Assembly (NCBI GenBank): GCA_900545055.1
Contig: UQXP01000001.1
Coordinates: 1-64,000 of the forward strand
DNA: 64,000 nucleotides
Origin: an uncultured Collinsella sp.
Lineage (GTDB): Bacteria > Actinomycetota > Coriobacteriia > Coriobacteriales > Coriobacteriaceae
Direction of reading: 5' to 3'
Under the pieces are notes generated by a model, which searched no databases, was not told the origin of the DNA, and worked only from the letters and a program-made list of their open reading frames with translations. The translations under genes were made by a program, and so were the position numbers. Positions 8,692 to 17,562 of this stretch are shown one piece after another (position 1 is the stretch's first letter; each line of letters opens with the position of its first letter).

Positions 8692-10146
8692 ATGGCAGAC
8701 ATCGCATTCGAGAAGGAACTCGCCGCCGCCGAGACCGGCATCGACGGCCTCAAGGTCGTCGACCTCGCCGTCCACGGCGACTCGCGCGGCTGGTTCAAGG
8801 AGAACTGGCAGCGCGCCAAGATGTGCGCTCTGGGCATCCCGGACCTCCGCATCGTCCAGAACAACATCTCCTACAACGACAGCCGCGGCGTCACCCGCGG
8901 CATCCATGCGGAGCCCTGGGACAAGTTCATCTCCGTGGCCCGCGGCAGCGTCTTCGGCGCCTGGGTCGACCTGCGCGAGGGCAGCGAGACCTTCGGCAAG
9001 GTCTTCACCTGCACGCTCGACCCGTCCAAGGCCATCTACGTGCCGCGCGGCGTGGGCAATTCCTTCCAGGCCCTGGAGGACGGCACCGCCTACACCTACC
9101 TGGTGGACGCCCACTGGTCCCTCGAGCTCAAGAAGACCTACACGTTCGTGAACCTCGCCGACCCCGAGCTCGCCATCGAATGGCCTATCCCGCTCGCCGA
9201 GGCCACCGTATCCGAGGCCGACCTGAACCACCCGATGCTGAGGGACGTCGTCCCCATGGCGCCGAAGCGCACGCTCGTCACCGGCTGCAACGGCCAGCTG
9301 GGCCATGCGGTCCGCAGGCTCGCCGAGGAGCGCGGGGTCGCCAAGGACTTCGACTTCTGCGACATCGACACCTTCGACATGTCCGACCCCGAGGCCTACG
9401 CTCAGTACGACTGGTCGCTCTACGGCACGGTCATCAACTGCGGCGCCTACACGGCCGTGGATAAAGCGGAGACCCCCGAGGGCCGCGCGACGGCATGGAA
9501 GGCCAACGCGACCGGTCCCGCCCTGCTCGCCCGCGCCTGCGCCGAGCACGGCATCACGCTCGTCCACGTGTCCTCCGACTACGTCTTCGACGGCACCGCC
9601 GAGGTTCACACCGAGGACGAGCCCTTCTCCCCGCTGTCCGTCTACGGCCAGACCAAGGCCGCCGGCGACATCGCCGTGGCCGGGTGCCCCCGCCACTACA
9701 TCATGCGCAGCTCCTGGGTCATCGGCGAGGGGCACAACTTCGTCAAGACCATGAAGGGCCTGTCCGACCGCGTCGCCGACCCGGACGACAAGCTGGAGCG
9801 GATCACCGTGGTGGACGACCAGCTGGGCCGCCTGACCTTCACGCGCGACATGGCGCAGGCCATCTTCCATATGCTGGACGTGAAGGCCCCCTGCGGCACC
9901 TATAACTGCACCGGCTCCGGCGCCGTAAGGAGCTGGGCCGACATCGCCCGCGCCGTCTTCGATGCCGCCAACGGCAACGGCGACAGGGTCGTGCCGGTAT
10001 CGACCGCCGACTACTACGCGAGCGCCGAGGGCCCCGTCGCCCCGCGCCCGGTCCACTCCGCACTCGACCTGTCCAGGCTCGAGTCGGTCGGCTTCCACAT
10101 GCCCGACTGGGAGGAAGAGCTGGGGGAGTACCTTAAGACGCTCTAG
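8692..10146 (+). CDS. rmlCD: Bifunctional dTDP-4-dehydrorhamnose 3,5-epimerase/reductase (RmlC-RmlD fusion)
   Basis: 484 residues catalysing the last two steps to dTDP-L-rhamnose. Residues ~1-185 are the RmlC cupin (TRGIHAEPWDKF contains the family's first catalytic His). The usual AHGF block appears as GVGNSFQAL, replacing a conserved His by Asn, as I recall for actinobacterial fused forms. From ~190 the SDR reductase RmlD begins: RTLVTGCNGQLGHAV, SSDYVFDG, and YGQTKAAGD with the Tyr/Lys pair. ATG8692 follows a TAGGAGC ribosome site; the upstream in-frame ATG lies inside the hairpin and is rejected. The fusion guarantees equal amounts of both activities. Confidence 0.92.
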   Translation: MADIAFEKELAAAETGIDGLKVVDLAVHGDSRGWFKENWQRAKMCALGIPDLRIVQNNISYNDSRGVTRGIHAEPWDKFISVARGSVFGAWVDLREGSETFGKVFTCTLDPSKAIYVPRGVGNSFQALEDGTAYTYLVDAHWSLELKKTYTFVNLADPELAIEWPIPLAEATVSEADLNHPMLRDVVPMAPKRTLVTGCNGQLGHAVRRLAEERGVAKDFDFCDIDTFDMSDPEAYAQYDWSLYGTVINCGAYTAVDKAETPEGRATAWKANATGPALLARACAEHGITLVHVSSDYVFDGTAEVHTEDEPFSPLSVYGQTKAAGDIAVAGCPRHYIMRSSWVIGEGHNFVKTMKGLSDRVADPDDKLERITVVDDQLGRLTFTRDMAQAIFHMLDVKAPCGTYNCTGSGAVRSWADIARAVFDAANGNGDRVVPVSTADYYASAEGPVAPRPVHSALDLSRLESVGFHMPDWEEELGEYLKTL

Positions 10147-10170
10147 TGTTTATACAATTTGCGAGAGTAA

Positions 10171-10198
10171 AAGCCGCCGCTTGTTAACGGCGGCTTTT
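10171..10198. terminator. Bidirectional intrinsic terminator rmlCD / YfhO-like gene
   Basis: AAGCCGCCG (10171-10179) pairs with CGGCGGCTT (10188-10196), followed by TTTT on the plus strand and preceded by AAAA, which gives a U-tract on the minus strand. The TAA stop of the convergent minus-strand gene (10184-10186) lies in the loop. Confidence 0.85.
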
Positions 10199-12592
10199 CT
10201 TATGCCTGGTGTATAGCCCCGCTGCAATTAGGGCGGTAGCGGTAGCCAGACTCACCGCTAGCCCTGCAAGGGCGCCCGGAGTCTTATAGGTCATTACGAT
10301 GTTATTCGTGCTCTTCTGCACACTCAGGCACGACATGCCCTTGTCGGCGGCGGGCGTCAGCTCTGCGGCGGCTCCGTTAATCGTTACACTCCAGCCATCA
10401 TCGTACGGGACACTCAGCAACAAGTTGCCGTCATTCTCGGCGGTATACTCGCCCTCGACCTTGCCGTCCTCGAAAACCGCCGGAACAAACTGGCTCGTCT
10501 TTAGCTCGTCGATAATCTGCTCAAAGACTTCCAGATTGAGCGCGTAAAAGACCGGCTCATTGTCTTGGGGCATATCGGTATAGCCTTCTGCGACCTCCAG
10601 CGATACCGTATGCGAGCTTTGAGCATCCGATGCATCTGCAATCTGACGGATATTGTTGTCGAATCGCCAGGCTTCGTTATTGATCGTTCGATGGTCAATA
10701 GTGAGGGCGACGGGCCAATAGCTGCCGGCATTCGCATCTTTATTGATGTAGAGGTAGCCGATTGACCCTGCCGGCACGGTGGCGCTCCACTGCTTTGCGT
10801 CCTGGCTGCCCGCCGTTTTCGTGGCGTCAATCTCGGTGTAGAGCTCAACCTTGTGGCCGAGGATTTTGCTATACAGGTCGTTTTGCTTCTCGAAGGGATT
10901 CTCACCCTCCAGCGTGCAGTTTTGAATGTCTTTAGAGGCCGCAACGCCAAGGTTGAGCACATAGGGGTTTTCGTACACGGCGCTTGCTGTGTCGCCTGGC
11001 TTCGGCATTGCCACGTATCCTGCGGGCACTTGCTCGGCGATGGCGTACTTGACTCCCAGCAGCGCGTCGACAGCCAGAATCGGCTCGGCATAGCGGGTCG
11101 AAAACTCGCCCACGCTGCTGTATCCAAGGGAGTTGAGCAACGCGATGGCCTGCGGGTTGTTGGCAGACGAATACGAAGACAGCTGGTCGTACCCGAGCGC
11201 CAAGCCTTCGTTGAGTGCGGCGCTATCGACGCGCGTGGTCGTGCGGTCAATGCGATAGAACGACGCCGAATCCTTGCCCTGAATGGCTGTGATCGTGTTG
11301 GTTGCGGTGGCGGCATAGGCGCTGTTGGTTTCTTCGGAATAGCCTGTGTACAGCTGGTTCCACATAACATGGGCGTTGGCAAATAGTTCAATTGCCGTGA
11401 GTGTCAGGAGCGGCATGATGATGGCCGGACGATGGACTCGACGTAATGTTGGCCGCTCATTGAGTTTCTGCAACGCGTATCCTGCAGCCCACAGCGCAAA
11501 GAAGCTAAGCAAAAAGGCCGTGCGCGAGTAGAAGCCGTTAGGAACACGCATGCCGCACCAGATGTACTCGAGCGGGCTTAAAACGGAGCTTGCGACCAGG
11601 GTTATCGTGACGACGAGTGTTGCGATACGCGTCTTGATTGAAACCGTGCGGTTAACCAGCAGGCTCGCCGCAAGCAGCATCATGATGATGCCGCAATAGA
11701 ACTGCGGTGTGCTTTCGTTGTTTACCCACATGCAGGGAAGAGAGCCCCTGATGAGCGACTTGAGGCTGGTTTTAAGTAGGGGGCCGAGTGCCAGAACGGG
11801 ACCGCCCTTGGACATGGCAAGGATGTTCGGCAAAAAGGTCCAGGCGGATAGAAGCAGTCCAAGCGCGATAGCCCCGGCGAATCGCAGGGCCCGATCGAGC
11901 ATGAGTTTCCAGCTAAATCCTTCTTCTGTAACATAATCGATAAATTCGACCAATACGAAGATGCAGAGGAACAGGATGCTGATGTAGGCCGTATACCAGC
12001 AGAACATGACATTGAGCGCCGTTGCGATTACGAGGCGGATCATGCGCCGCTTGTGGATGAGCTCGTGGCATCCGTAGGCGCAGATTGGCAGCAGGATGAG
12101 GCAATCGATCCAGAGTGGGTTGCGCAGGTTGCTGATGGTCCAGCTGCAAAACGTGAACGAGAGGGATAGCAAGAATGCGGCGGGCTTGGATAGGTCAAAG
12201 CGCTTTTGCACATACCAAGCGCTACTGATGTGGATGCAGCCCAGTTTGAGTGCGGTTATGGCAAATACGAAGAGCGTCAGCTTGTCTGCGGGAAACAGCA
12301 CGCAGAGCAGGTTGAAGGGGCTGGCGAGATAGTAGCTATAGAGCCCCCACGTGTTCATGCCCAGTCCCTGAGAAAAGGAGTAGCGAAGATTCTCCTCGCC
12401 CAAAAGGACGCGCCGGAACCAAGCAAAGAAGTCGATGTACTGGTACTTGAGGTCGCCAGCGAGAAACGAGTTGTCGCCAAAGGGGTACACGTGTCCTGCC
12501 ACGGCAAGCGCGACAAAGAGCGTGACGGTAAACGCAAAGCAGGCAGCATAGAATGCTACATTCTTGAACGTGCATTTATTGATCCGTGTCAT
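10184..12592 (-). CDS. YfhO-family membrane glycosyltransferase (GT-C type)
   Basis: 802 residues. The N-terminal half (to ~450) holds about a dozen membrane segments, with an early PFGDNSFLAGDLKYQYIDFFAWFRR loop typical of YfhO proteins. Residues ~470-770 form an extracytoplasmic domain, followed by a last membrane segment near 775-795. YfhO proteins transfer a sugar from undecaprenyl-P to wall polymers such as lipoteichoic acid. The start is the ATG at 12592, which overlaps the end of the upstream CsbB-like gene by 17 bp, implying translational coupling. That pairing matches the Bacillus CsbB-YfhO modification system. The actual acceptor here is unknown. Confidence 0.82.
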   Translation of the reverse strand: MTRINKCTFKNVAFYAACFAFTVTLFVALAVAGHVYPFGDNSFLAGDLKYQYIDFFAWFRRVLLGEENLRYSFSQGLGMNTWGLYSYYLASPFNLLCVLFPADKLTLFVFAITALKLGCIHISSAWYVQKRFDLSKPAAFLLSLSFTFCSWTISNLRNPLWIDCLILLPICAYGCHELIHKRRMIRLVIATALNVMFCWYTAYISILFLCIFVLVEFIDYVTEEGFSWKLMLDRALRFAGAIALGLLLSAWTFLPNILAMSKGGPVLALGPLLKTSLKSLIRGSLPCMWVNNESTPQFYCGIIMMLLAASLLVNRTVSIKTRIATLVVTITLVASSVLSPLEYIWCGMRVPNGFYSRTAFLLSFFALWAAGYALQKLNERPTLRRVHRPAIIMPLLTLTAIELFANAHVMWNQLYTGYSEETNSAYAATATNTITAIQGKDSASFYRIDRTTTRVDSAALNEGLALGYDQLSSYSSANNPQAIALLNSLGYSSVGEFSTRYAEPILAVDALLGVKYAIAEQVPAGYVAMPKPGDTASAVYENPYVLNLGVAASKDIQNCTLEGENPFEKQNDLYSKILGHKVELYTEIDATKTAGSQDAKQWSATVPAGSIGYLYINKDANAGSYWPVALTIDHRTINNEAWRFDNNIRQIADASDAQSSHTVSLEVAEGYTDMPQDNEPVFYALNLEVFEQIIDELKTSQFVPAVFEDGKVEGEYTAENDGNLLLSVPYDDGWSVTINGAAAELTPAADKGMSCLSVQKSTNNIVMTYKTPGALAGLAVSLATATALIAAGLYTRHKKSRR

Positions 12593-13544
12593 CAGATTCC
12601 TCGCTGGATTCTCGAATGATATAGATAGGACGTTGCTTGGTTTCCAAGTAGGCCTTTGCCAAGTATTCACCGATGATTCCAAGGCACAGAAGCTGCATGC
12701 CGCCAAACAGCGTTATGAGGCAGGCGAGCGACGGCCATCCGCCGACGGGGTCACCCCAAACGAGTGTTTTGACCAGGATGGTGACGAATCCCAGAATGGC
12801 GATGAGACAGAAGACGATACCTGTGAGGGCGGCGAGGGAGAGCGGCGCTGTGGAAAACGCGACGATGCCGTCGATAGAATAGAGGAGCAGCGACCAAAAG
12901 CTCCACTTGGTCTCGCCGGCCACGCGGTTGACGTTTACATAGGGGAGCCATTTGGTCTTGAAGCCCACCCAGCCGTAAATGCCCTTGGAGAATCGGTTAT
13001 ATTCGCCCATGGAGACGATGGCGTTGACCATAGGTCGCTTTATGAGCCTAAAATCGCGTGCTCCGTCGACGATGTCGGCCTTGGAAATGCGGTTGATGAT
13101 CTTGTAGAACATGCGGGCACAGAACGACCTGATGGGAGGCTCGCCTTCGCGGGTAGTCCTGCGTGTGGCGACGTTATCGTAGTTTTCGGTCTGCAAGATC
13201 TCGTACATCTTCGGCAGGAGCGAGGGCGGGTCCTGCATGTCGGCATCCATGGTGGCGACATAGTCGCCCTTTGCGTGCTGGAGTCCGGCGAATAGTGCCG
13301 CCTCCTTGCCAAAGTTCCGCGAGAAAGAGTGCCAGTGGATGGCGTATGGATGCGCCGCCGCGGCTCCTGCTTTCATGACGGCAAGTGTTTTGTCTGCCGA
13401 GCCATCGTCGATGAGGACTGCCTCAAAGGAGATGCCGGGGTCTTGCTGGGTCATGATGCGAACGACGCCATCGAGCTCTTTGAGAAAGATCGGAAGTGAT
13501 TCCTGCTCGTTGTAGCACGGCACGACGATGGAGATGAGCGGCAT
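12576..13544 (-). CDS. CsbB/GtrB-like polyprenyl-phosphate glycosyltransferase (GT2)
   Basis: 322 residues. The GT-A domain (1-~225) has ISIVVPCYNEQESLP at the N-terminus, DDGSADKT near 47-54 and MDADMQDPP near 98-106 as metal/nucleotide-binding motifs. Two membrane helices at ~235-258 and ~268-295 anchor it. Proteins of this type charge undecaprenyl phosphate with a hexose or GlcNAc on the cytoplasmic face. The downstream YfhO-like protein would then transfer the sugar outside. GAGAGG precedes ATG13544, and only 6 bp separate it from the upstream gene. Confidence 0.88.
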   Translation of the reverse strand: MPLISIVVPCYNEQESLPIFLKELDGVVRIMTQQDPGISFEAVLIDDGSADKTLAVMKAGAAAAHPYAIHWHSFSRNFGKEAALFAGLQHAKGDYVATMDADMQDPPSLLPKMYEILQTENYDNVATRRTTREGEPPIRSFCARMFYKIINRISKADIVDGARDFRLIKRPMVNAIVSMGEYNRFSKGIYGWVGFKTKWLPYVNVNRVAGETKWSFWSLLLYSIDGIVAFSTAPLSLAALTGIVFCLIAILGFVTILVKTLVWGDPVGGWPSLACLITLFGGMQLLCLGIIGEYLAKAYLETKQRPIYIIRESSEESDDTDQ

Positions 13545-13550
13545 GGTGGT

Positions 13551-14522
13551 TTACCTCTCGCTTGGCTTGGAAGTAGGGTGGCCGGGCTGGTCGTCGTAGG
13601 CGTATTTGCTGTACACGTTGACCTCCCACTGCTTTTTTTCGACCTTTGCCACGGAATCGAGGATGAAGCCGGTCGCAAGGCTCAGACCGCACAGGAACAT
13701 AAACGACGCGGCGAGCATGGCGGTGGGGAAGCGCGGGACGAGGCCGGTCTGGAAATACTCGACAACGATGGGCATGCCCAGGGCGAGGCCGATCACCGCA
13801 AACAGAAGCGCAACCAGGCTGAAGAACTTCAGCGGGCGGTAGTCCTTGAACAGCGTGCCGATCATCGCAACGACTTTAATGCCGTCGCTTACTGTATTGA
13901 GCTTAGACTCGGAGCCTTCCGGACGGTCGCGGTACTCGATGGGCACATCTTTGATGCGCCAGCGGTGGTCGACGGCGTGGATTGAGAGCTCGGTTTCGAT
14001 CTGGAAGCCCTCGGAAAGCACGGGGAAGGTTTTGATGAACGGACGGCTCATGGCGCGGTAGCCGGTCATGACGTCATCGAAGCTGTAGCCATAGATCCAC
14101 TTGATCATGGCGCGGACCAGATTGTTGCCAAAGCCGTGGAAAGCACGCTTGTTTTCCTCGGCGTAGGTGCCGTTGGAAAGGCGGTCGCCTACGGTCATAT
14201 CGGCCGTGCCACTGAGGATAGGCTCGCAGAGGGCTTTGGCCGCCTCGGCGGGGTAGGTGTCGTCGCCGTCGACCATCAGGTAGCAATCGGCGTCGATATC
14301 GCGAAACATCTGGCGGCACACGTTGCCCTTTCCCTGACGGGGTTCAAGGCGCACCGTGGCGCCGTGCTCGGTGGCGATGCGTGAAGTATCGTCCGACGAG
14401 TTGTTGTCATAGACATAGACCGTCGCCTGCGGAAGCTCGCGGTGAAAGTCGTCGATGACCTTACCAATCGTGAGGGCTTCGTTGTAGCAGGGGATGATGA
14501 CGGCGATGGATTCAGAATTCAC
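13551..14522 (-). CDS. Membrane-anchored GT2 glycosyltransferase (DPM/DPG-synthase-like)
   Basis: 323 residues. IAVIIPCYNEALTIGKVI starts the GT-A fold; DNNSSDDT and MVDGDDTYP are the nucleotide and metal-binding motifs. Two C-terminal membrane helices lie around 225-250 and 262-290. Related proteins make polyprenyl-phosphate-linked sugars; the substrate cannot be read from sequence. It begins at GTG14522 with AAGGAG 8 bp upstream and opens a three-gene operon with the CsbB-like and YfhO-like genes. Having two lipid-linked-sugar synthases for one YfhO transferase suggests two different sugars. Confidence 0.85.
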   Translation of the reverse strand: MNSESIAVIIPCYNEALTIGKVIDDFHRELPQATVYVYDNNSSDDTSRIATEHGATVRLEPRQGKGNVCRQMFRDIDADCYLMVDGDDTYPAEAAKALCEPILSGTADMTVGDRLSNGTYAEENKRAFHGFGNNLVRAMIKWIYGYSFDDVMTGYRAMSRPFIKTFPVLSEGFQIETELSIHAVDHRWRIKDVPIEYRDRPEGSESKLNTVSDGIKVVAMIGTLFKDYRPLKFFSLVALLFAVIGLALGMPIVVEYFQTGLVPRFPTAMLAASFMFLCGLSLATGFILDSVAKVEKKQWEVNVYSKYAYDDQPGHPTSKPSER

Positions 14523-14552
14523 TCAATGCTCCTTAATCATTCAATTCATGAA

Positions 14553-14643
14553 AGTATAGCCGTTTGGACTTGGCATCCTAAGATGTGGGTTAGTTCTCCA
14601 GTTTTGTTGCGCGAATCGTTTGCATGGCCGTCGGGTCTATACT
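14553..14643. promoter_or_regulatory. Divergent promoter region, glycosylation operon / ABC exporter
   Basis: The gap 14523-14682 carries TATACT on the minus strand (AGTATA at 14553-14558) pointing to the glycosyltransferase operon, and TATACT on the plus strand (14638-14643) pointing to the exporter. Neither has a good -35 at standard spacing. Confidence 0.4.
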
Positions 14644-14682
14644 GTTCGTTTGTCAACGATTACGAGTAAAGGAGTTGCATCC

Positions 14683-15528
14683 GTGTCGGATCAGACAAAG
14701 CAACAAGAAACTCGCAGTCTGCCTGCGACGTTTGCTAAGAACGAATTTGAGAAGGACGCGTTTATCCTTCGTCAGCTCGTTACCAAGGATTTTAAGATCA
14801 AGTATCGCCGTAGCGTTCTGGGCGTCGCATGGTCGGTGCTCAACCCGCTGCTGATGATGATCGTCATGGCCATCGTGTTCTCGACAATTTTTGCCCAGGG
14901 CCGCAACGGCTCAATTACGCCCGAGATGTACCCGCTGTACTTAATCGTTGGTAACGTCACCTTTGCCGTCATGTCCGAGTCCACGAACCAGGCCCTGACG
15001 TCGATCGTGGGTGCTGCTCCGCTGCTCAAGAAGGTTAAGGTGCACCGCTGGGTCTTCCCAGTACAGAAGGTGCTCTTCTCGCTGGTTAACTTTGCCTTCT
15101 CGCTGGTCGCCGTTGCCATCGTTATGCTGTGGTTCCGCGTTATGCCTTCTTGGCATCTGATTCTGCTGCCGGTCTGCCTGCTGCTGCTTATGTGCTTCTG
15201 CATGGGTCTGGGCATGATGCTCTCGGCCCTTACGGTCTTCTTCCGCGACGTTATGCATCTGTGGAGCGTTGTCATTACGGCTTGGACTTACATCACGCCT
15301 ATTTTCTGGACGACCGACTTTGTTGTGAAGATGCCGCATATCGTTCGGATCTTGGTGTATGCGAACCCCATGTACAACTATCTGCAGTTTATGCGTGATA
15401 TCTTCCTGTTCCAGACTACGCCCTCGCTTATGACGTTTGGTATGTGCGTCGCTTGGGCGGTCCTTGCGCTTGTTATTGGCTACACCGTGTTCCATAAGTC
15501 CGAGCGCAAGTTCATCCTCTACATCTAA
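14683..15528 (+). CDS. Polysaccharide ABC exporter permease (Wzm/TagG-like, ABC-2 type)
   Basis: 281 residues from GTG14683, chosen for AAAGGAG 8 bp upstream. An amphipathic cytoplasmic N-terminus with the characteristic KDFKIKYRRSVLGVAWSVLNPLL is followed by about six membrane helices, ending FHKSERKFILYI. This is the ABC2_membrane/TagG-Wzm family, which moves undecaprenyl-PP-linked polysaccharide or teichoic acid across the membrane. The ATPase gene follows after 11 bp. Likely cargo: the rhamnose-containing polymer made by the nearby genes (inference). Confidence 0.9.
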   Translation: MSDQTKQQETRSLPATFAKNEFEKDAFILRQLVTKDFKIKYRRSVLGVAWSVLNPLLMMIVMAIVFSTIFAQGRNGSITPEMYPLYLIVGNVTFAVMSESTNQALTSIVGAAPLLKKVKVHRWVFPVQKVLFSLVNFAFSLVAVAIVMLWFRVMPSWHLILLPVCLLLLMCFCMGLGMMLSALTVFFRDVMHLWSVVITAWTYITPIFWTTDFVVKMPHIVRILVYANPMYNYLQFMRDIFLFQTTPSLMTFGMCVAWAVLALVIGYTVFHKSERKFILYI

Positions 15529-15539
15529 GGAGTGCTGTG

Positions 15540-16307
15540 ATGACTGAATCTGTTGTTGATTACAGCGAGCAGCCTCTGGCTGTCGAGGTCGACGACGTTA
15601 CCATGATCTTTAACATGGCGTCTGAGTCATTGACGAACCTCAAGGAGTACTTCATTAAGCTTGCCAAGCACGAGCTGTTCTTTGAGGAGTTTCGGGCCCT
15701 TAAGCATATCTCGTTTGATATTCATCGTGGCGAGGTCGTGGGTCTGGTCGGCACCAATGGTTCCGGCAAGTCTACGATGCTCAAGATCATCGCTGGCGTG
15801 CTTGAGCCCAGTGAGGGCAGCGTTAAGGTGCACGGTAACATCGCGCCGCTGATTGAGCTTGGCGCCGGCTTTGACCCCGAGCTGACCGCCCGCGAGAACA
15901 TCTATCTGAACGGCGCCCTGCTCGGCTATACCAAGGAGTTCATCGATGCCAACTTTGACGGCATTATCGAGTTCGCGGAGCTGCAGAACTTTGTCGATAT
16001 GCCGCTTAAGAACTTCTCATCGGGCATGGTGGCGCGTATCGCCTTTGCAATCGCGACGATTACCGAGCCCGATATTCTGATTGTTGACGAGACGCTGTCC
16101 GTCGGTGACGTGTTCTTCCAGCAAAAGTGTGAGGCACGCATTCAGCACTTTATCCAGAGCGGCGACGTGACGGTTCTGTTCGTTTCGCACTCCATGGAGC
16201 AGGTTGAGCGTATCTGCCAGCGTGCCGTTTGGATTGAGAAGGGTGACCTTCGCATGGACGGCCCGGTCGATGAGGTCTGCAAGGCGTACCGCGAGCAGTT
16301 CAACTAG
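15540..16307 (+). CDS. Polysaccharide ABC exporter ATPase (Wzt/TagH-like)
   Basis: 255 residues from ATG15540 (GGAG upstream; a GTG three bases earlier is possible). Walker A GTNGSGKST, signature LKNFSSGM in place of LSGGQ, Walker B DILIVDETLSVGD, and the H-loop FVSHSM. The N-terminal NMASESLTNLKEYFIK insertion before the ABC core is typical of teichoic-acid and O-antigen exporters. There is no C-terminal carbohydrate-binding extension as in O9a-type Wzt, so cargo recognition probably does not use a terminal cap. Pairs with the preceding permease. Confidence 0.92.
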   Translation: MTESVVDYSEQPLAVEVDDVTMIFNMASESLTNLKEYFIKLAKHELFFEEFRALKHISFDIHRGEVVGLVGTNGSGKSTMLKIIAGVLEPSEGSVKVHGNIAPLIELGAGFDPELTARENIYLNGALLGYTKEFIDANFDGIIEFAELQNFVDMPLKNFSSGMVARIAFAIATITEPDILIVDETLSVGDVFFQQKCEARIQHFIQSGDVTVLFVSHSMEQVERICQRAVWIEKGDLRMDGPVDEVCKAYREQFN

Positions 16308-16361
16308 GTTATAATTACTTGCGCCTGACAGGCTTGCGCTTGCTTGGGCGTGCGGTTATTT

Positions 16362-16438
16362 GCTCCATTAGCTCAGTTGGATAGAGCAGGGGACTTCTAA
16401 TCCCAAGGTCGACGGTTCGAATCCGCCATGGAGCACCA
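16362..16438 (+). tRNA. tRNA-Arg (anticodon TCT), CCA encoded
   Basis: Acceptor GCTCCAT pairs with ATGGAGC; discriminator A and CCA follow. The D-arm is TAGCTCAGTTGGATAGAGC, the anticodon loop CTTCTAA gives TCT, and the T-arm is GGTTCGAATCC. The anticodon stem has one terminal G/A mismatch. Confidence 0.95.
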
Positions 16439-16448
16439 TCGTTTATTA

Positions 16449-16480
16449 AGCCCAGACCGCTTGGTGGTCTGGGCTTTTTT
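16449..16480 (+). terminator. Intrinsic terminator of tRNA-Arg(TCT)
   Basis: AGCCCAGACC (16449-16458) pairs with GGTCTGGGCT (16466-16475), followed by a run of six T. Confidence 0.92.
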
Positions 16481-16513
16481 CATCTTGTGTGCTGCGGTTT
16501 TGAAGGGTTCGCC

Positions 16514-17500
16514 ATGGGAAGCAAAAGGCTCGACTGGATCGATATTGCAAAGGGGATTGCAATGATTCTGGTCATTGTGGGGCACACCGTCCCAAATCCT
16601 TCTCCCTTGCGGCACGCGATCTTCTCGTTTCACATGCCGGTGTTCTTTATTCTTGCCGGGTATACGTTTAGGCCGAAGCCGTGGCGCGAGCTGCTGAGTG
16701 GTTCGGTGTCGCGCCTGCTGGTGCCGTATGTGGTTCTTGCACTGGCATGGCAGGTGCCGACGTTCTTGATGAGCGGCGCTCCTTTGACGAGCGGTACGCT
16801 GGTTGCGGGGCTTAAGACGCTTGTGTTTGCCTCGGGCGTTGATGTGCCTGGGCTTGGCGTTACCGCCGTTGGCATGGCATGGTTTTTGGCGGCGCTGTTT
16901 ACGTCGCGCCTGTTGTTTAATGCGCTTGTGCGGCTGTTTGATCGCGGCGGGATTGGGGTTGTTTGGCAGGGCGTTGTCTGTGCCGCGATTGCCTTTTGCG
17001 GTTTGAGCGTGTCTCGCTATTTTGGTGTTTACCTGCCACTCGATTTGGATCTGAGCTGCTACATCGTCTTGCTGATGTGGATTGGCTATACGGCGCGCCA
17101 AAGGGGGCTCGAGCCGAGCGTGAGCAAGCCCCTGCTGTTTATTGGAGCCGGTGTCGCTTGGCTTGTCCTTGCCGCGCTGAGTGGGCTTGAGCTTTCGAGC
17201 CGCCGCGTGGATGGGTTTGTGGTTGCGACAGTTGCCGCTCTTGCCGGCAGCTATTGCGTGTGCTGGGTTTCCATGGCGCTGGAGAAGTTGAAAGACGTGC
17301 CGGTTTTGGGGTCCTTTGAACAAGCGCTCGTGTTCTGCGGACAGGCCAGTCTTGCCATCTTTGCAATCCATGCGGTCGATTGGTTTATTCCTTGGCAGAC
17401 GATGCCGCTGCTTATGACGCTGCCAGTGCCATGGCTCTTTGCGTCGATTGTGCGCTGCGGGTGCGACATAGGGTTGGCGTACGTGATCAAGAAGGCGTAA
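16514..17500 (+). CDS. Acyltransferase-3 family membrane protein (fucose 4-O-acetylase-like)
   Basis: 328 residues with about ten membrane helices. The N-terminus KRLDWIDIAKGIAMILVIVGHT carries the conserved Asp and the catalytic-type His of acyltransferase family 3, and FHMPVFFILAGYTFRP follows as in fucose 4-O-acetylase relatives. Such enzymes O-acetylate sugars of surface polysaccharides. Start at ATG16514 with GAAGGG upstream. The gene stands alone between a tRNA terminator and the convergent aroQ, close enough to the polysaccharide region to share its function, but this is inference. Confidence 0.82.
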   Translation: MGSKRLDWIDIAKGIAMILVIVGHTVPNPSPLRHAIFSFHMPVFFILAGYTFRPKPWRELLSGSVSRLLVPYVVLALAWQVPTFLMSGAPLTSGTLVAGLKTLVFASGVDVPGLGVTAVGMAWFLAALFTSRLLFNALVRLFDRGGIGVVWQGVVCAAIAFCGLSVSRYFGVYLPLDLDLSCYIVLLMWIGYTARQRGLEPSVSKPLLFIGAGVAWLVLAALSGLELSSRRVDGFVVATVAALAGSYCVCWVSMALEKLKDVPVLGSFEQALVFCGQASLAIFAIHAVDWFIPWQTMPLLMTLPVPWLFASIVRCGCDIGLAYVIKKA

Positions 17501-17505
17501 TTAAA

Positions 17506-17536
17506 AGCGGGGAGGACCAAGTTGGTTCTCCCCGCT
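17506..17536. terminator. Terminator between acyltransferase and aroQ
   Basis: Arms 17506-17520 and 17522-17536 are complementary over 15 positions with one G/U; the innermost bases form the loop. On the minus strand the stem is followed by TTTTAATT, so it works best as the terminator of aroQ. On the plus strand the tail is weaker. Confidence 0.8.
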
Positions 17537-17562
17537 GTCATTTATTCGGTAGTGTTGCAGGC

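Noticed and set aside
16311..16316. TATAAT upstream of tRNA-Arg(TCT)
   Set aside because: It is about 46 bp before the tRNA and has no fitting -35, so it was not listed as a promoter, though a long precursor is possible.
16397..17371. 324-residue minus-strand frame opposite the acyltransferase
   Set aside because: Gln/His/Arg-rich with no family resemblance. The plus strand encodes a clear acyltransferase, and the frame runs into the tRNA gene.
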